Of a stretch of DNA of 64,000 nucleotides, positions 11,123 through 22,528 are shown in pieces (the first letter of the stretch is position 1; each line of letters begins with the position of its first letter). The stretch is from Lineus longissimus (Eukaryota > Nemertea > Pilidiophora > Heteronemertea > Lineidae), in the NCBI RefSeq assembly GCF_910592395.1, contig NC_088319.1, positions 12,028,001 to 12,092,000 on the forward strand, read 5' to 3'. The position numbers were made by a program, and so were the translations under genes. The notes beneath the pieces are model-generated. The model saw nothing but the letters and a program-made list of their open reading frames with translations, ran no database searches and had not been told where the DNA came from.

Positions 11123-13716
11123 GGCGTGGCCGGCTGTGCTTCTAGTCCTCAATGTTGTATTGTTACTTGCTGAATTTACGTTTTCCGAAAACATATTGGG
11201 AGTAGATGATGGTGAATTCGATTTTGACGGGCTTCCAGGCGCACAACATGAATTCAAAATTGAGATAGCTGCAGGCGGAGATCAGTGCTTCTACCAAAAA
11301 ATTAAGAAGGGATCCGAATTGCATGTGTCTTTTGAGGTGAGTTATAGGCCTATAGATCCCTGACCATATGTTTGGCCGATATCAACATGATTAATTTCAT
11401 GAATGAAAAGAATTAGCATAGCCTGGTTATGGGTAAACAGCAAAGTATTTAGCATTTTTATATTACGGCGGGTTGACGGCCCTGCTATATATCATGAGTG
11501 TCTGGCAGATATATACATCATGAGTGTAAGTTCAAAGAGGGTTGAAAAAGGCGGATAAGTTTCTGTTTAACAATATCATCTCCTTTTTAAAAACGACATG
11601 TTTTATACAAAATGTATAAATAAGTTGATGAAAATAGGTCAACGCGGAGTACAATTATCAAATTATTGGTGAATTCATTGGCATATTATGCCTGCTGCTG
11701 TGAGCTGTGGTAGATTGTTATTATGGTCTGCTATATCCATGGGCTGCCTGTATAAAATATACTGTGCCGACGCGTTTACGCCGATTTAGGTTCATCTGCA
11801 ACACATAGGCCTTTTTACAGGTAAAATCAATCATAGTCAGGATGCAGGCGCCCTTCGACCGGCTTAGACATGTCGGCACAGTAAAAATTAAGGCCGGGTC
11901 TATTTGGCAAGCCGCTCGCCGAACAGGCATCTTTTTTTGTCCTGTTTGGAGAGCCGCTTGCCAAACAGCACTAAAAAGCCACCCTGTTCGGCCAGCCGGG
12001 CTTGCCAAACAGGTAAAAAATCTACCCTGTTTGGCGAGCTGGAGACTTTACTTTAATATTAATGAGTTCGGCTCTCCATTCAGGACAAGAAAAAGTCGCT
12101 GTTTGGTAAGCCGCCGGGCTTGCCAAGTATAGTCACTTCCAAAAATTAATTACTTGCCACAGGAATGTTTTCATCCCATTGAAGGAACCGAACGTGGGTT
12201 TATTGACGAGTCCACTATAATGACTGTGTTTGCTAATTGGAGACGAAATCATGATCCAATGTCAACACACTGACGATCACGCCGAACGATCTGATCAGCC
12301 ACCATTGATTTTTCCATGGGTAATAATTCAATTAAATCTTGACAGCTGCGTGATAACATCATGCAGAAGCAAACAGGTCCAGTTGTCCCGGATACATGCA
12401 TGCATGTGTTCAGGCCCGCATCAGTCTATTGATTCCCATTCTTCATATATATCTATTACCCTTTGGAATACAAGGTCTGCAGATGTATCCGATATACACT
12501 GAACCATGACAACATACATGTAATAGGGGTGTCTGAATCTACTCAATGAACCCAATGGCCAAGTGACAACTCCTGACCGAGTTTACAGTGTTATGTCTTT
12601 CAACTTTTGACGGTTGTTCTTTCAGGTACTCCGTGATGACTTAAACGTTGTATCAAGGATCCTTATAATCAAGTTAGAAAGAAACATAATGACTCCGCGC
12701 CGAGTTAACAGTGCATCATATCGTTTCTTACAAATTTAGTTGTTCGTGTTGCTCTTTCCAGGTCCTCCGTGGTGCTGACCGAAATGTCGACTGCATCATC
12801 AAGGATCCGAACGGCCTAGTGATAGAGAGCCATCAGTGGAAAAACGAGGGACAGTCGGAAAGAAACATAGATATAGAAGGTGGGTACTTTTATGATCATT
12901 AGTGAGGTTTAGCAAGTCCAACTTATACGTTATCATCCGATTATGCATGATTTAGCCCGTTTGCCGGTTCTGCAGTACCGATTGGTCAGTTATGCGCTAA
13001 CCGTACATCGTCATATCCGGGACAAAAGTTCTGAAGTGTCCTATGACTGACAGAATTACTGTTTATATTTTACAGGTGTTTACGAATTCTGTATAGACAA
13101 TAGTTTTAGCCGCTTCTCGACAAAGCTGGTCTATTTTTACTTGGTCACCTACTCCGTGAAGGATTGGGAAAAGTACGCCAAAGATGTGGAGAATCTGGAA
13201 ATGCATATAGGAAATTTTTCTGTGAGTATATCCTTATATGGTTACGCTGTTTACTTAACTGGTGGTCGTTTCCATTGAAATGTCGCACTCCACCTCCTCA
13301 CCGGAGAAAACTTGCTGTTTTGGCAGATTTGCGGTGGTTGAAACAATACACCTACCTTGTGGGTCTCGAGGGGCATTTTCAGGCTCTGTCGGACTTGAGA
13401 CAAAAGATATATTTTTAAAAAAAGGCAACTCCGCTGATACTACATGACACCAAAACTAATTTGTGTATTATCCTCCTTCCAGGTTTCCATCCAAAAAGTT
13501 GACAAATCGATCAACAAGATGTTGCGCTACCAGGCAGGCAGCCGCAAGCACTTGGTCGCAGACTGGTACCTCGTCATCGGGAATAACAACTTCATCCAGT
13601 ATTGGTCCATCCTGGCGTGTGTTGTAATCGCGTGTACATCTGGCTTCCAAGCATTTTTTGTCAGGAGGCTCTTCACGACAAAAAACGTCACGCCGACGGA
13701 CAAGCCGAGGGCTTAA
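11118..13716 (+). CDS. p24/TMED family cargo receptor, paralogue a
   Basis: Type I membrane protein of the p24 (transmembrane emp24 domain) family, which cycles between endoplasmic reticulum and Golgi in COPI/COPII vesicles. Four exons join in phase: 11118-11336, 12762-12879, 13076-13221, 13483-13716 (238 aa). A signal peptide (MAAWPAVLLVLNVVLLLAEF) is followed by a GOLD domain with the expected two cysteines (QCFYQ and YEFCID), a helical region, a membrane helix (about 205-225) and a short tail. The tail begins FFVRRLF, giving the FF sorting signal, but ends DKPRA without the C-terminal dilysine of many p24s. The ATG at 11118 is preferred over the upstream in-frame ATG because it starts directly at the signal peptide. 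It resembles the gamma/TMED6-like branch, but the subfamily is uncertain. A decayed copy of exon 2 lies just before the real one. Confidence 0.9.
11890..12130. repeat. Cluster of direct and inverted TTTGGCAAGC motifs
   Basis: At least six copies of GTTTGGCAAGCC or its complement GGCTTGCCAAAC lie in about 240 bp inside TMED-a intron 1, spaced by short A/T runs. Adjacent copies in opposite orientation can fold into several hairpins. Likely a rearranged transposon end. Confidence 0.55.
12570..12692 (+). pseudogene. Decayed tandem copy of TMED-a exon 2 with its acceptor
   Basis: The segment GTTGTTCTTTCAGGTACTCC, then a GTGATGAC...AAGGATCCTT stretch and AGAAAGAAACATA mirrors the acceptor, start and end of the true exon 2 (12751-12879). 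The intron sequence before both copies also matches (CCGAGTTTACAGTG versus CCGAGTTAACAGTG). Stop codons and deletions make it non-functional. It is a local tandem duplication of an intron end plus exon. Confidence 0.7.
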
Positions 13717-13763
13717 TAGTGGTTCTTTACGTTGCTTTTGAGTTTTATATTTTGATTTTTATT

Positions 13764-13769
13764 AATAAA
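13764..13769 (+). terminator. Polyadenylation signal of TMED-a
   Basis: AATAAA about 48 bp after the stop codon, followed by a GT-rich stretch (GTGTGGTGTTTTTC). Confidence 0.6.
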
Positions 13770-13824
13770 ATCTTGGATGTGCCGAAGTGTGGTGTTTTTC
13801 TTTCATTTTTTTTGGCGGCAAATT

Positions 13825-13965
13825 CGCAAATTCCCCAAAACGCGAACGTGAATGCCTATCTCTCTGTTTGACCTCCTGATAACGAAGGTCAACGTATGGG
13901 AGAGGCGTTCACGAGGACGATGCGGGGCGCGCTGCGAAAACTCCCCAATATGCCGCCAATCCGAA
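13825..13965. repeat. Inverted-repeat element R3, copy 2
   Basis: Related to the copy at 1119-1235: it shares GACCTCCTGATAACGAAGGTC and GAGGCGTTCACG arms and GCGAAAACTCCCCAATAT next to them. It lies between the two TMED paralogues. Confidence 0.5.
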
Positions 13966-14509
13966 CGTTGATGAAGAAAGTGTCGCTGGAAAACAAAATT
14001 GGTAATTGGCCTCTGTAGCCATGCACCAATAAGAAATCTAACTCAGGCATCACATAAATTCCAAGGTGACTATGAATTTTGTCTCATGCGACTCAACCAT
14101 TCTAGAATGATAGCATTTCCTAAACCAATTGTTTCGATTGGACATTGTGGTCAACGAAGTATACATTACACAATATCAATTTGCGACAAACGTATCAGAT
14201 GGATATCATTCCAACAGCAGGTCAAGTTTACTTCCATGGACTGATTTCTTAACCTCCATGGCAACACCGCTGCTGTGTATGACATGATTTTGGCGCAGGT
14301 GACGATTGATGTCCCGGCTGTCCTCATTATTTTGCACATTATGTGCGCCACTACAGGCTGTGCCAGATATTTCCCCTCTAATCTGTTATTTTAGACTAAC
14401 ACTAGCAAACAGGGTCCCAAGTTACCTAAAACACGCCATCTGTGACAAAATTTATACTTACACCAAAGCACAATTCAACAAAACGCATGACGCTGATTTT
14501 CGATGAAAC

Positions 14510-16114
14510 ATGGCGACGTGGCGAACATCATGTATATGGTTCCTCTGGATATTTCTGGCGTTCGAAACTATGAGCTCCTCGAGTGTGTCTAATGATGACT
14601 GGTCAGACGATGGAGACGAATGGCAGTTCACCTTTGAGATCCCCGGCAGGAGGCAGGAGTGTTACTACCAGGACGTGAGGACTGGCGGGTCCATCTATGT
14701 CATGTATGAGGTAGGTTCGCCCCCATCCTGAGGAAATTATTGTCTGGTTTGCCTATAGAACTCCATGTAATTATAGAAACGATCAACATGACTTGATGAC
14801 ATCACCAGAGAAAAAATTACCTCGTTCTCTGTTCTCGAGCTTTGTAATCTTGACTCCATCACAGGTCGTCACCCAAACTGAAGTCGGTATAGAGCTGACG
14901 ATCAGGGACGCTGAAGGGAAGCAAGTCCTCGCATCCCCGGACCCAGAAACCCTATACCCGAAGAGGAGTGAAGAAGAGATTATAGTCACGAAAAGATCAG
15001 GTACGCGGCCGTCGCCGAACTTACTTTTACCAATAGTCGATCAGGTTCGATACGGTCGAAATAGGGCTCGCGCGGCCAGGGATTTGGCTATGGAGGGAAG
15101 CGATCTGTCTAGTTCGGGAGAGGAAAGAGCAGTTGTGGATGTTTCGTTTTCGTCCTTAGCAAGAATGCCATACATTCAAAACCCATGTTGCAGGTGTTCA
15201 CTCGCAAATTAAGTGAAGAATAGAGAGGCTGGCAAAAGGATAACAACCTGACCACAAAGCTCTAGGGCGAAACTCTCTATAAGACAGTCGACCTTTTGAT
15301 AGAAAACGGACTGACTGTCTGGCTTGGGATCTCAAAATTGGCCCACGGCCTATTCAATCTAAACGTCTATAACTGTTGCAGGCGTTCATAGGATCTGCTT
15401 CAGCAACCGTCACAGCGTCTGGCAGAAGAAAGTGATTGCCCTGCTCTACATCGTCACCAACGCCAATAAGAAGTGGGAGGATAACGAGAAAGAGGACCGG
15501 GCGAAGATTGAGGAAGGAACTAAAAATATTAGTGTATGTATCAGTGGCTCTTTCTTACTGTCACCCGCTAAATTTTCGGGAGCGTTTTTATTTTCGCGGA
15601 TTTTTTCTACGTATGCCAATTCCACTAGGGCCTTTTCCCTCGCGAGTATGCGCTCGGGAAAAACTCACGCTCGGCCCAAGATATTGTTAAATTACATGCA
15701 GGTGCGGTACTGATTGATAGTGTCTTTCGATGACACTTCCAATATCATGAACCAACCGCGATTTATCGAGTAATTTTGATAACCAAACCCCAGCCTCTGG
15801 GGCAGAGCGTACGTGTAGCTGTCCCGCTGTGGTGACTGACGGGAAAATGCGCTCATAGACTTCCCGCTGTTCACTTTTAGGTGTCCTTGTACAAAGTTGA
15901 AGACCATCTCCGAAAAATAACAAGGAATCGAATGAAGGGAAGAGTATACGAAATCACGGACTATAACAGAGCCAAAAAGATAAACGAAGCTGTAACTAAT
16001 TGGTCTCTGGCGCTGTCTTTAGCAACGCTCGGCACCGCCGTTATGCAAGTTTACTTCATTAGGAAATTATTCGCGACGCAGAATGTGACGACGTCCAATA
16101 AAACGCCTGCATGA
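14510..16114 (+). CDS. p24/TMED family cargo receptor, paralogue b
   Basis: Tandem paralogue of the gene at 11118-13716. Exons 14510-14710, 14865-15000, 15382-15533 and 15881-16114 join in phase (240 aa); intron phases (0, 1, 0) and the 234-nt last exon are identical to paralogue a. It has a signal peptide, an acidic spacer (DDWSDDGDEW), a GOLD domain with two cysteines (QECYYQ and HRICFS), a helical segment, a membrane helix and a short tail ending NKTPA. The residues at the FF position are YF and there is no dilysine, so coat binding may differ from the classical family. Sequence identity to paralogue a is modest, so the duplication is not recent, although the gene order and exon plan persist. 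The start codon ATGGCGACG is the only one in frame before the signal peptide. Confidence 0.88.
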
Positions 16115-16321
16115 TGGAGGTTTCTTAGTGATCAGCACGAATATATTTTGGGCAGTCTCCAAAGCAGACATGATATTCGAGGAGCGCTTCATTACATGTC
16201 GACTACTATCACTGCGGCGGAGTATGAATTTTAAGACGTGGGTGGGACGGGAAGTAATGCTTTTCTGATCGCATAAAATAAGGACCTCCTCTCTCCCACC
16301 TAATATGTAAAGTCAAGGACT

Positions 16322-17383
16322 TAGTGAGCCCCCCTTTAGGTCGGGGGAGCTCCCCCGAACCCCCCTACGAGCATATGTTAAGTGCAAGCTCTAACAACTA
16401 CAGCTGTTACAATAGGGGGACACCCCCCAAACCCCCCTCCGTCGACATAGGTTTTTACCAGTGCGTTGGGGGGAAGCTCCCCCCAAACCCCCCCGGTGGA
16501 CAGTCAACTAGCCCTTCTGTGTCATACTGCTGGAGGGGGGGGGGGGTGCGATGGGACCATCCATATAGTTCCTTCCGACACATTTTTGTTTTGGTAATGT
16601 AATACATTGTGATTGTCCTTATTCACGGGAATCGGGCGTTTCCAGTGATATACGACACAAATGGATTGTCCTCAGGCATTCACTTTGGAAACGCATTTTA
16701 AAATAGATGTTACGTCCTGTTAATGGGGCACGTCATCATCGCGTACATTTGGGAAAAACTCCCTAACGAGACCGGAGCAGACGGCTGAAAGTAGTTTAAT
16801 TATTGGCCGCTAGGGTGCAGAATGTCGCTCACCCGAATTTTTCACGCAACTTTTGCTAAATAGAGCTAGTTCTAGTTTGTGATTCATTTTGATACTTCAG
16901 ATTTGGGCAGAAGACCAATATAACTTAGTCGTCAGTGTGGTTTTAAGCTGGAAAAACGTATTTGTTTTTCTTAAAGTGCCTTTTTTGGACGGGTGTGTGC
17001 GATTGTTTTGTTTTTATGTCACGTGACCTCGATCATGTCGACACAAAATTGAAATAAACCACCCTTTTCTGTCATTATTTAGGACGGATATTTCTCTAAT
17101 AAAAATATTAATATAATTGGCCAATTTCTTAGGCATATGATGTAGCGAATTCCCATGAAGATTTAAATTAATTTCAATTAATTTCAACAAATGGGATAGC
17201 AACCACCACCGGAAGATCGCGGAGAAATCGGTAAACTCAACGGAGTTAATTCAGAAAAATACCAAAAAAAATTGTTTGTAGGATATACAATATTTACTCT
17301 CTTTATTTCTCATCAAATCAGTATATACTCCCACACACACGTGTATCTTAAGAGCCCCTCCTAAAGGGGGGCTTACTAGTATC
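16322..17383. mobile_element. About 1.06-kb element with TIRs, family unknown
   Basis: Left end AGTGAGCCCCCCTTTAGG and right end CCTAAAGGGGGGCTTACT are inverted repeats with one mismatch. Near the left end are further CCCCCCGAACCCCC-type modules. No transposase frame is visible inside, so it is non-autonomous or a remnant. Confidence 0.6.
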
Positions 17384-17394
17384 TACTCCAGGTT

Positions 17395-17555
17395 TGACCC
17401 CGGTAGTAGACTTTATATTGTTACTTTTGTCATGTATCCTTTGTATGTCTTATGTACTTTCAATCAAAATCATTGTATTTCTATTGTACCATGTGTACCT
17501 TTGCCCTCCGGGCCTCTTGATTAATAAACTAATTTGAATTTGAATTTGAATTTGT
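17395..17555 (+). mobile_element. 3' end of a non-LTR retrotransposon
   Basis: A short UTR-like stretch with TTTGCCCTCCGGGCCTCTTG and a GATTAATAAAC signal is followed by a TTTGAA hexamer run (TTTGAATTTGAATTTGAATT). Such short-repeat tails are typical of CR1/L2-like LINE 3' ends. The coding part is missing, as usual for 5'-truncated copies. Confidence 0.6.
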
Positions 17556-17714
17556 CCACCTACCGGTTGGTGTCACCACTGTGGAGAAGCATACTCATGA
17601 GTGTATGGAATCTTGGTGAATAAATGCAATAAGAAAGTAAAATTCAGTGTGATTTAAATGAATAATTTCATTCGTGTGATTTCTTTGCATATATATCCCG
17701 AGCTCATGCTGACG

Positions 17715-17741
17715 GGGCGGGGGGGGGGGGGGGGGGGGGGC
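17715..17741 (+). repeat. Poly-G tract
   Basis: A run of more than 20 G residues with one early C. The exact length may be affected by sequencing. The rest of 17556-18151 shows no gene; it should contain the promoter of the FG-GAP gene that starts at 18152. Confidence 0.7.
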
Positions 17742-18151
17742 ACCGGTTAGCAGAGGGAAGTGAGTAACTGCTAGCCGGGCACCAGCTGGGACATTATGTC
17801 AGTTCGAAAAGTGACCGATACGCGGCTTCTACTTCTCACTGGGGCCGTGTGAAAATTTGGGAACCTATTTCAAGCGCGTATCATTCTTGTGTTTCAACGC
17901 GGGATTATTTCCTAGTTTCGTAAGGATTAGTCACGCTTTTCATAAGCATTACGCTTCATATAATATCACTTATTATTCAACACTGCCCTGAACATTTGAA
18001 ATTTGGATCCCTAAATTCAACAATAGCCTAATAGATAACCCGTCAGGTGCTCATAAACACGTAGGTCACGCCATTTGAGATTTTACAACACCCCAAGATA
18101 ATCTCAAAATCTATTTTGATTTCAACGAGGACGGACGCACAACAAACCAAC

Positions 18152-21100
18152 ATGTTGTTATTTGTTGCCATCGTAACAGTATTCCTATCATCTGCTAGCG
18201 GGTTTTCCACAAACTTCGCTGCAGTCAAACATGTCGGCGTCTTCAACGTGAGCAGGCCGAGCGTCTTCAGTGAGATATCGAAAGGGGACGTCCCGTATTG
18301 CACGGAATCCTCCCTACTTTTGACCAGTTTCCCCGATAGCATTCTCGGTCATGGGTCGGTTTATTGCCTCTATGACATAATGGGTAAAGCAAATTGGCAG
18401 TTTTTAGTGGAGAAGACAATTTGGCCGAACAATGTCAGCGTTGTACCAGGTAAGTGATACAATTGTAATCTAATTCAAAGTGTCGGCGCATGGTGACATG
18501 CAGAGGTATCATCTTCCTCGCCAGGTAAACCCAACACCGAATTTGTCCCTTTAACACTTTCAGCGCCGGTGTTACAACCCCCCCCCCCCCCCAAACACCC
18601 CCACTTCAGACCCCCAGAAAAAAAGTACAAGAAATAGCTGCATAAGGTCTTTTGCAGTATTTTCTCCCAAGACAAGGTCTTCTTGAATCAATACAGTTAT
18701 GTTAGCTACACTCCTTTACTCTGTTTTATTGTTTTGTTGAAAAATGACCAAAAATGACCAAAATGACCCCCTATCCAATATTCCCTGACTCCCCAATGAA
18801 ATTCCCGGGGTCTGCAAACAGCTTTATTTTGATATTTAGCGCTTTGGTCTTTTCAGTTCATCGGTAAAGTCCATTTGACTCCAATAATCAGCTCAAAGAG
18901 GGGGGATTTGGGCCGTGTGCCCCTAAATATGTTAAGAGGCCCACAAAGTTAATCAGATTTGGATTTCTCAAGTATAATGTGAGAGTTATCTCAGTTGCAT
19001 ATTTCGTTTCAGCAAGCGTGGCATCTCGCCCAACTCTTGCCGTAGCCAGTGGCTTCCTCGTTCCCCTCCACACGGACGGCGGAATCTTCCTCTACGACGC
19101 GGAGTCCGACCCTACGACAGAACCGTTGGTCCTCACCGCCCTGAGCACCGGAGGCCCCTGGTTCTATCACGAGATCATCTGGAAGGACATGAACTCGGAT
19201 GGGAAGTTGGACGTCCTCACTGCGCGTGCCCAGATTAAAACTTGCAAGTAACTCGAACAGATACCATGCCACTGTGGAATACCATTTTGTCAAGAAGCTA
19301 TAAGAACTCTTCCAAAACAAACTAATGCCAATTTCAAGAATGGGAGTCTATCTCAGTTTTCAAGAGAACATCCTCCCATTTTCAAGGCGTTCTAATTGCT
19401 TTAGTATTTCAAGTTCTAGCCAAAATGGTGGCTCCTGTGGTCAACGCTGAACCCATGTTAATGAATTACCAACTTTAATCTCTATTTGATGGTCTTCGCA
19501 CTGTGACCTTTTTTGTTATGATCGCGTAAGTTCCATAGCCTACACCAGGAAAGCACATGCATTGGGAATGATATAGACAAGTTTAGAAACAAATAGGCAA
19601 AGTGAACGTGGATGTAGGAGCTTAGCCGCCAGCCTGGACCATCAATTTTGATTTACATGCGAACTCCTTTATAATATATTTTTCCTTAGTTGGAGGTTCA
19701 AGCAAGCAACTTGTCTGGTTCGAGGCGCCAAAGTGGCAGGAACACGTGATCAACAATGGTGGTGACGTTTTCATCCAAAATGAAAAGATCACGGTGAAGA
19801 ATGTGACTTATGACGTCATTCTGGCTGCAGTGTTTTTCTCCAAGTCGATTGTGATTACTTGGACGGAGGGAGAGGACTGGTTGGACGCCACCAAGGTAGG
19901 TAATTAATTGAAGCGACAGGGTAGAGCATTCCGTTTTCCGACGCATGGTGGGAAGCAGGGTATTATCCTCCTTGCCAGATAAATCCCACGCCCAAGTTGT
20001 CCCTTTAAACTGTATTTACCATCTTATCAATGGCCAGAGGGAAATATCCGTGTGGGCAACATCCATATAACTGAGATAGTTCCATCCATGTTGGCACACA
20101 TGCGGTTGGGCGCAGCACAAGACCAAGTCTTGACTGACACCCGCTTTATCTTACTCCAGATCCACTCCAGAGTGATAAGCGAAGAGACGACGAGTCCGTT
20201 CGCCCTGAAATACTTGGACGTCAACGGAGACGGCAGAAATGACGTATTGGTTTCCTTGAACGATGCGAAGAATGGCAGTGTCATTGTCTTTGAAATGCCA
20301 CATGATTTTAGGTATGGATGACTTTCCATGTATCATAGATATCAAGGGTTCCTGAATTTATCGACATACATGTAGGGACTACATGTATTGTACTTCTTTG
20401 CAACAAAAGACAGCCCAACCTTGGAACAAAGTTTGTCGGGCGGGGACAGTATGCCTTGTCCACATGATGAAGTCACCTGCAATCTTTGCTGGGCAACATC
20501 AATTGTAGTTTGTGCAGTGTGTTCCGTACTGCTCTTGCCTATAGTCCCCCTTTTTAAGTACCGTGAGACATCTGCAAACAGATGTAACGTACAAAGGTAT
20601 AACCATCCGCAGCCCTTGACAAAACGTGTCATCAGAAACGGAACATCTTCATCAAACCTTGTCATCATCGACTTCAGGAGTGGTGCATTCATACGACATG
20701 AGCTGTGTCATGGCTTCAAGGCCCAACCCGAAGTCATCCCGATGCCAGGTCGGGGTAGCCCCGGTTTCATCTACCCCTTGTCGATGAAGACCACAGCCAA
20801 GGTCCTCAAAAAATGGTGAGTCAGGAATCATTCAGGCCGATTGGGGAATTCTTCTTCTCCTTGCGTTCGACTGGTTACCAACATTTACACCGTTGGTCCT
20901 CAAGAACGTGGCAGTGAGACGAAAATCTACCTCTGTTCCCCATAGCTTTCCTTGGAGAGATGTGGATTTCGGCCAGGCCTCTCCTCGGTTGGTAATCAGA
21001 GGGCATTCCTCCAGGATGTGTTCTGGCGTTTGGGAGAAACCACATTCACAGATGCCAGCTTCACACAAGCAGGTCCAGTTTTCGTAGATGATTTTTGTGC

Positions 21101-21474
21101 GGTAGTTTCAGTCCTTAGACGGACATCTTGACCCGCAATGTTTTGAGATCGCTAAATCACTCTTGGACAACCTGACGAAATGGTTGCTCAAACATTTCTC
21201 AATAATTTCGTCTTTGATCTTATATTTCAGGTCCTATGATGCTTCAAACAAGATGTCCTTCCTGCTCTCTGGAGATGACGGTGGTTTCGTCTATATTCTC
21301 GTCCCACGAAGCAACGACTCGGCAGAATGGCATTACGACCCCATACCACTTTTCGAGGCCAAGACAACTGTTGGTGATCTTTACGTTAAGGACTTGGACG
21401 GTGATGGAAATGAAGACATTTTAGTTGCAGCTTATAATCTCAACCAAGTGCACATCTATTCATTCACGCCCTAG
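18152..21474 (+). CDS. Secreted FG-GAP/VCBS-repeat protein
   Basis: Predicted secreted beta-propeller-like protein of unknown function. Six exons join in phase to 489 aa: 18152-18449, 19013-19243, 19690-19895, 20040-20311, 20597-20815, 21231-21474. A signal peptide (MLLFVAIVTVFLSSASG) starts the chain, and there are several NxS/T glycosylation sites. FG-GAP-type calcium loops are visible: DMNSDGKLD, DVNGDGRND and DLDGDGNED. There is no membrane segment, so it is probably extracellular. Two points are uncertain. The end of exon 2 keeps frame only with a GC donor (GCAAGT) at 19244, since the adjacent GT at 19248 shifts frame. Exon 5 has a poor pyrimidine tract, and skipping it also keeps frame. 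A LINE fragment sits in the last intron, and two decayed copies of the gene's 3' end follow it. No gene symbol is assigned. Confidence 0.8.
20832..21090 (-). mobile_element. Non-LTR retrotransposon ORF2 C-terminal fragment
   Basis: Translation on the minus strand contains CECGFSQTPEHILEECPL, matching the C-x-C-x-H-x-C zinc-like motif near the C-terminus of many LINE polymerase proteins (CxCG...TxxHxLxxCP). About 78 codons are open. It is embedded in the last intron of the FG-GAP gene, opposite to its transcription. Confidence 0.65.
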
Positions 21475-21554
21475 GGTTTCTGTGAGAGGACAGATTGGCC
21501 AACCCACCTGTCTTGCCTTGACAGCTGTTGATGGGAAGATCCCTTTTGTGAAAG

Positions 21555-21800
21555 GATCTGCACAGTGAAAGACGTTTTAGTTGATGCTTATAATCTCAAC
21601 ACATTCATTCATTTACCTTAGATTTCTGTGAGAAGAGGAGAGGGCTGCGTAACATCAGGCTATGAAAATTAAAGAAGACAGCTTGGTTTTCTGTCTTGTC
21701 CAACTTTGAAGCCAATATCGCTGTTGGTGGACTTTGACAGTTGTTTTAGTTGCTGCTTATAACCTCAACCACATGTATACATTCGCAACTTAAGTTTATA
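21555..21800 (+). pseudogene. Two decayed copies of the FG-GAP gene 3' end
   Basis: Near 21573-21605 is GTTTTAGTTGATGCTTATAA followed by TCTCAAC and a CATTCATTTACCTTAG end; near 21744-21792 is GTTTTAGTTGCTGCTTATAA followed by CCTCAACCACATGTA. Both match the gene's own last codons (TTTTAGTTGCAGCTTATAAT...TTCACGCCCTAG). They are tandem duplicates spaced about 160-180 bp that have lost the upstream part of the exon. Confidence 0.75.
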
Positions 21801-21859
21801 TGAACCTTTGTAAACTTTGTGTTGAGGAGGTACATGAACTGTTAAGGAGGTACATGTAC

Positions 21860-21965
21860 CTCTATACTGAGGAACCTCTCCCTTAAGGACACTAGTTCTG
21901 GTCCCAATTTGGTTGTTTTCATTCAATTTGACCTCTCTTATCAGGACACCTATCAATTTATTGAA
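21860..21965. mobile_element. Element R2 (AACCTCTCT family), copy 1
   Basis: Contains GGAACCTCTCCCTTAAGGAC, CCAATTTGGTTGTTTTCATT and TTTGACCTCTCTTATCAGGA, the shared core of the R2 family. Full copies elsewhere have ACAGTAGAACCTCTCT ... AGAGAGGTTCTACTGT ends. Confidence 0.65.
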
Positions 21966-22528
21966 CTTGAAAACTTTCATATAAAACGTAAAACATATGT
22001 GAATTTATACTGCAGTGTTTATTGTTACATGTATATTTCAATCCTATGTACATGTATGTAATAAAATGTACACTTCATCCATCAACATCTCCTCTCTTCG
22101 TATAAAATAGCACTGTCTCTTTTTAACTGTTACAGAACCAAAAATTCTTAAATTCTTTATATTACTGAGGAAAACATGACGTCATTTAGGTTAGAGAATT
22201 TGTCCAGAAACAGTGCGTGGCCTGACTGTCTATTCGATGATCATTGATGATCATGTTTACCATTTTCCCTGACTGAAAACAAAAATGGGATACTCCAGAC
22301 CAGTAGCTTCAAAATTTACTGTTGCATTACAGTCCTGGCCTCATTATAATGACACCACAGTTCTGAACCTGGGCAATGGCCTGGCAAAGATTTGAACCTA
22401 ATACATCTACATCTCCCTTCCTCCAACATGCGACATAAATTAACTTCATGATTACATGTAGCTGTCCAACACAAAAATATATATTTATACATTCAATATA
22501 TATATGCTGTATGTCTGAAAAGGACACT

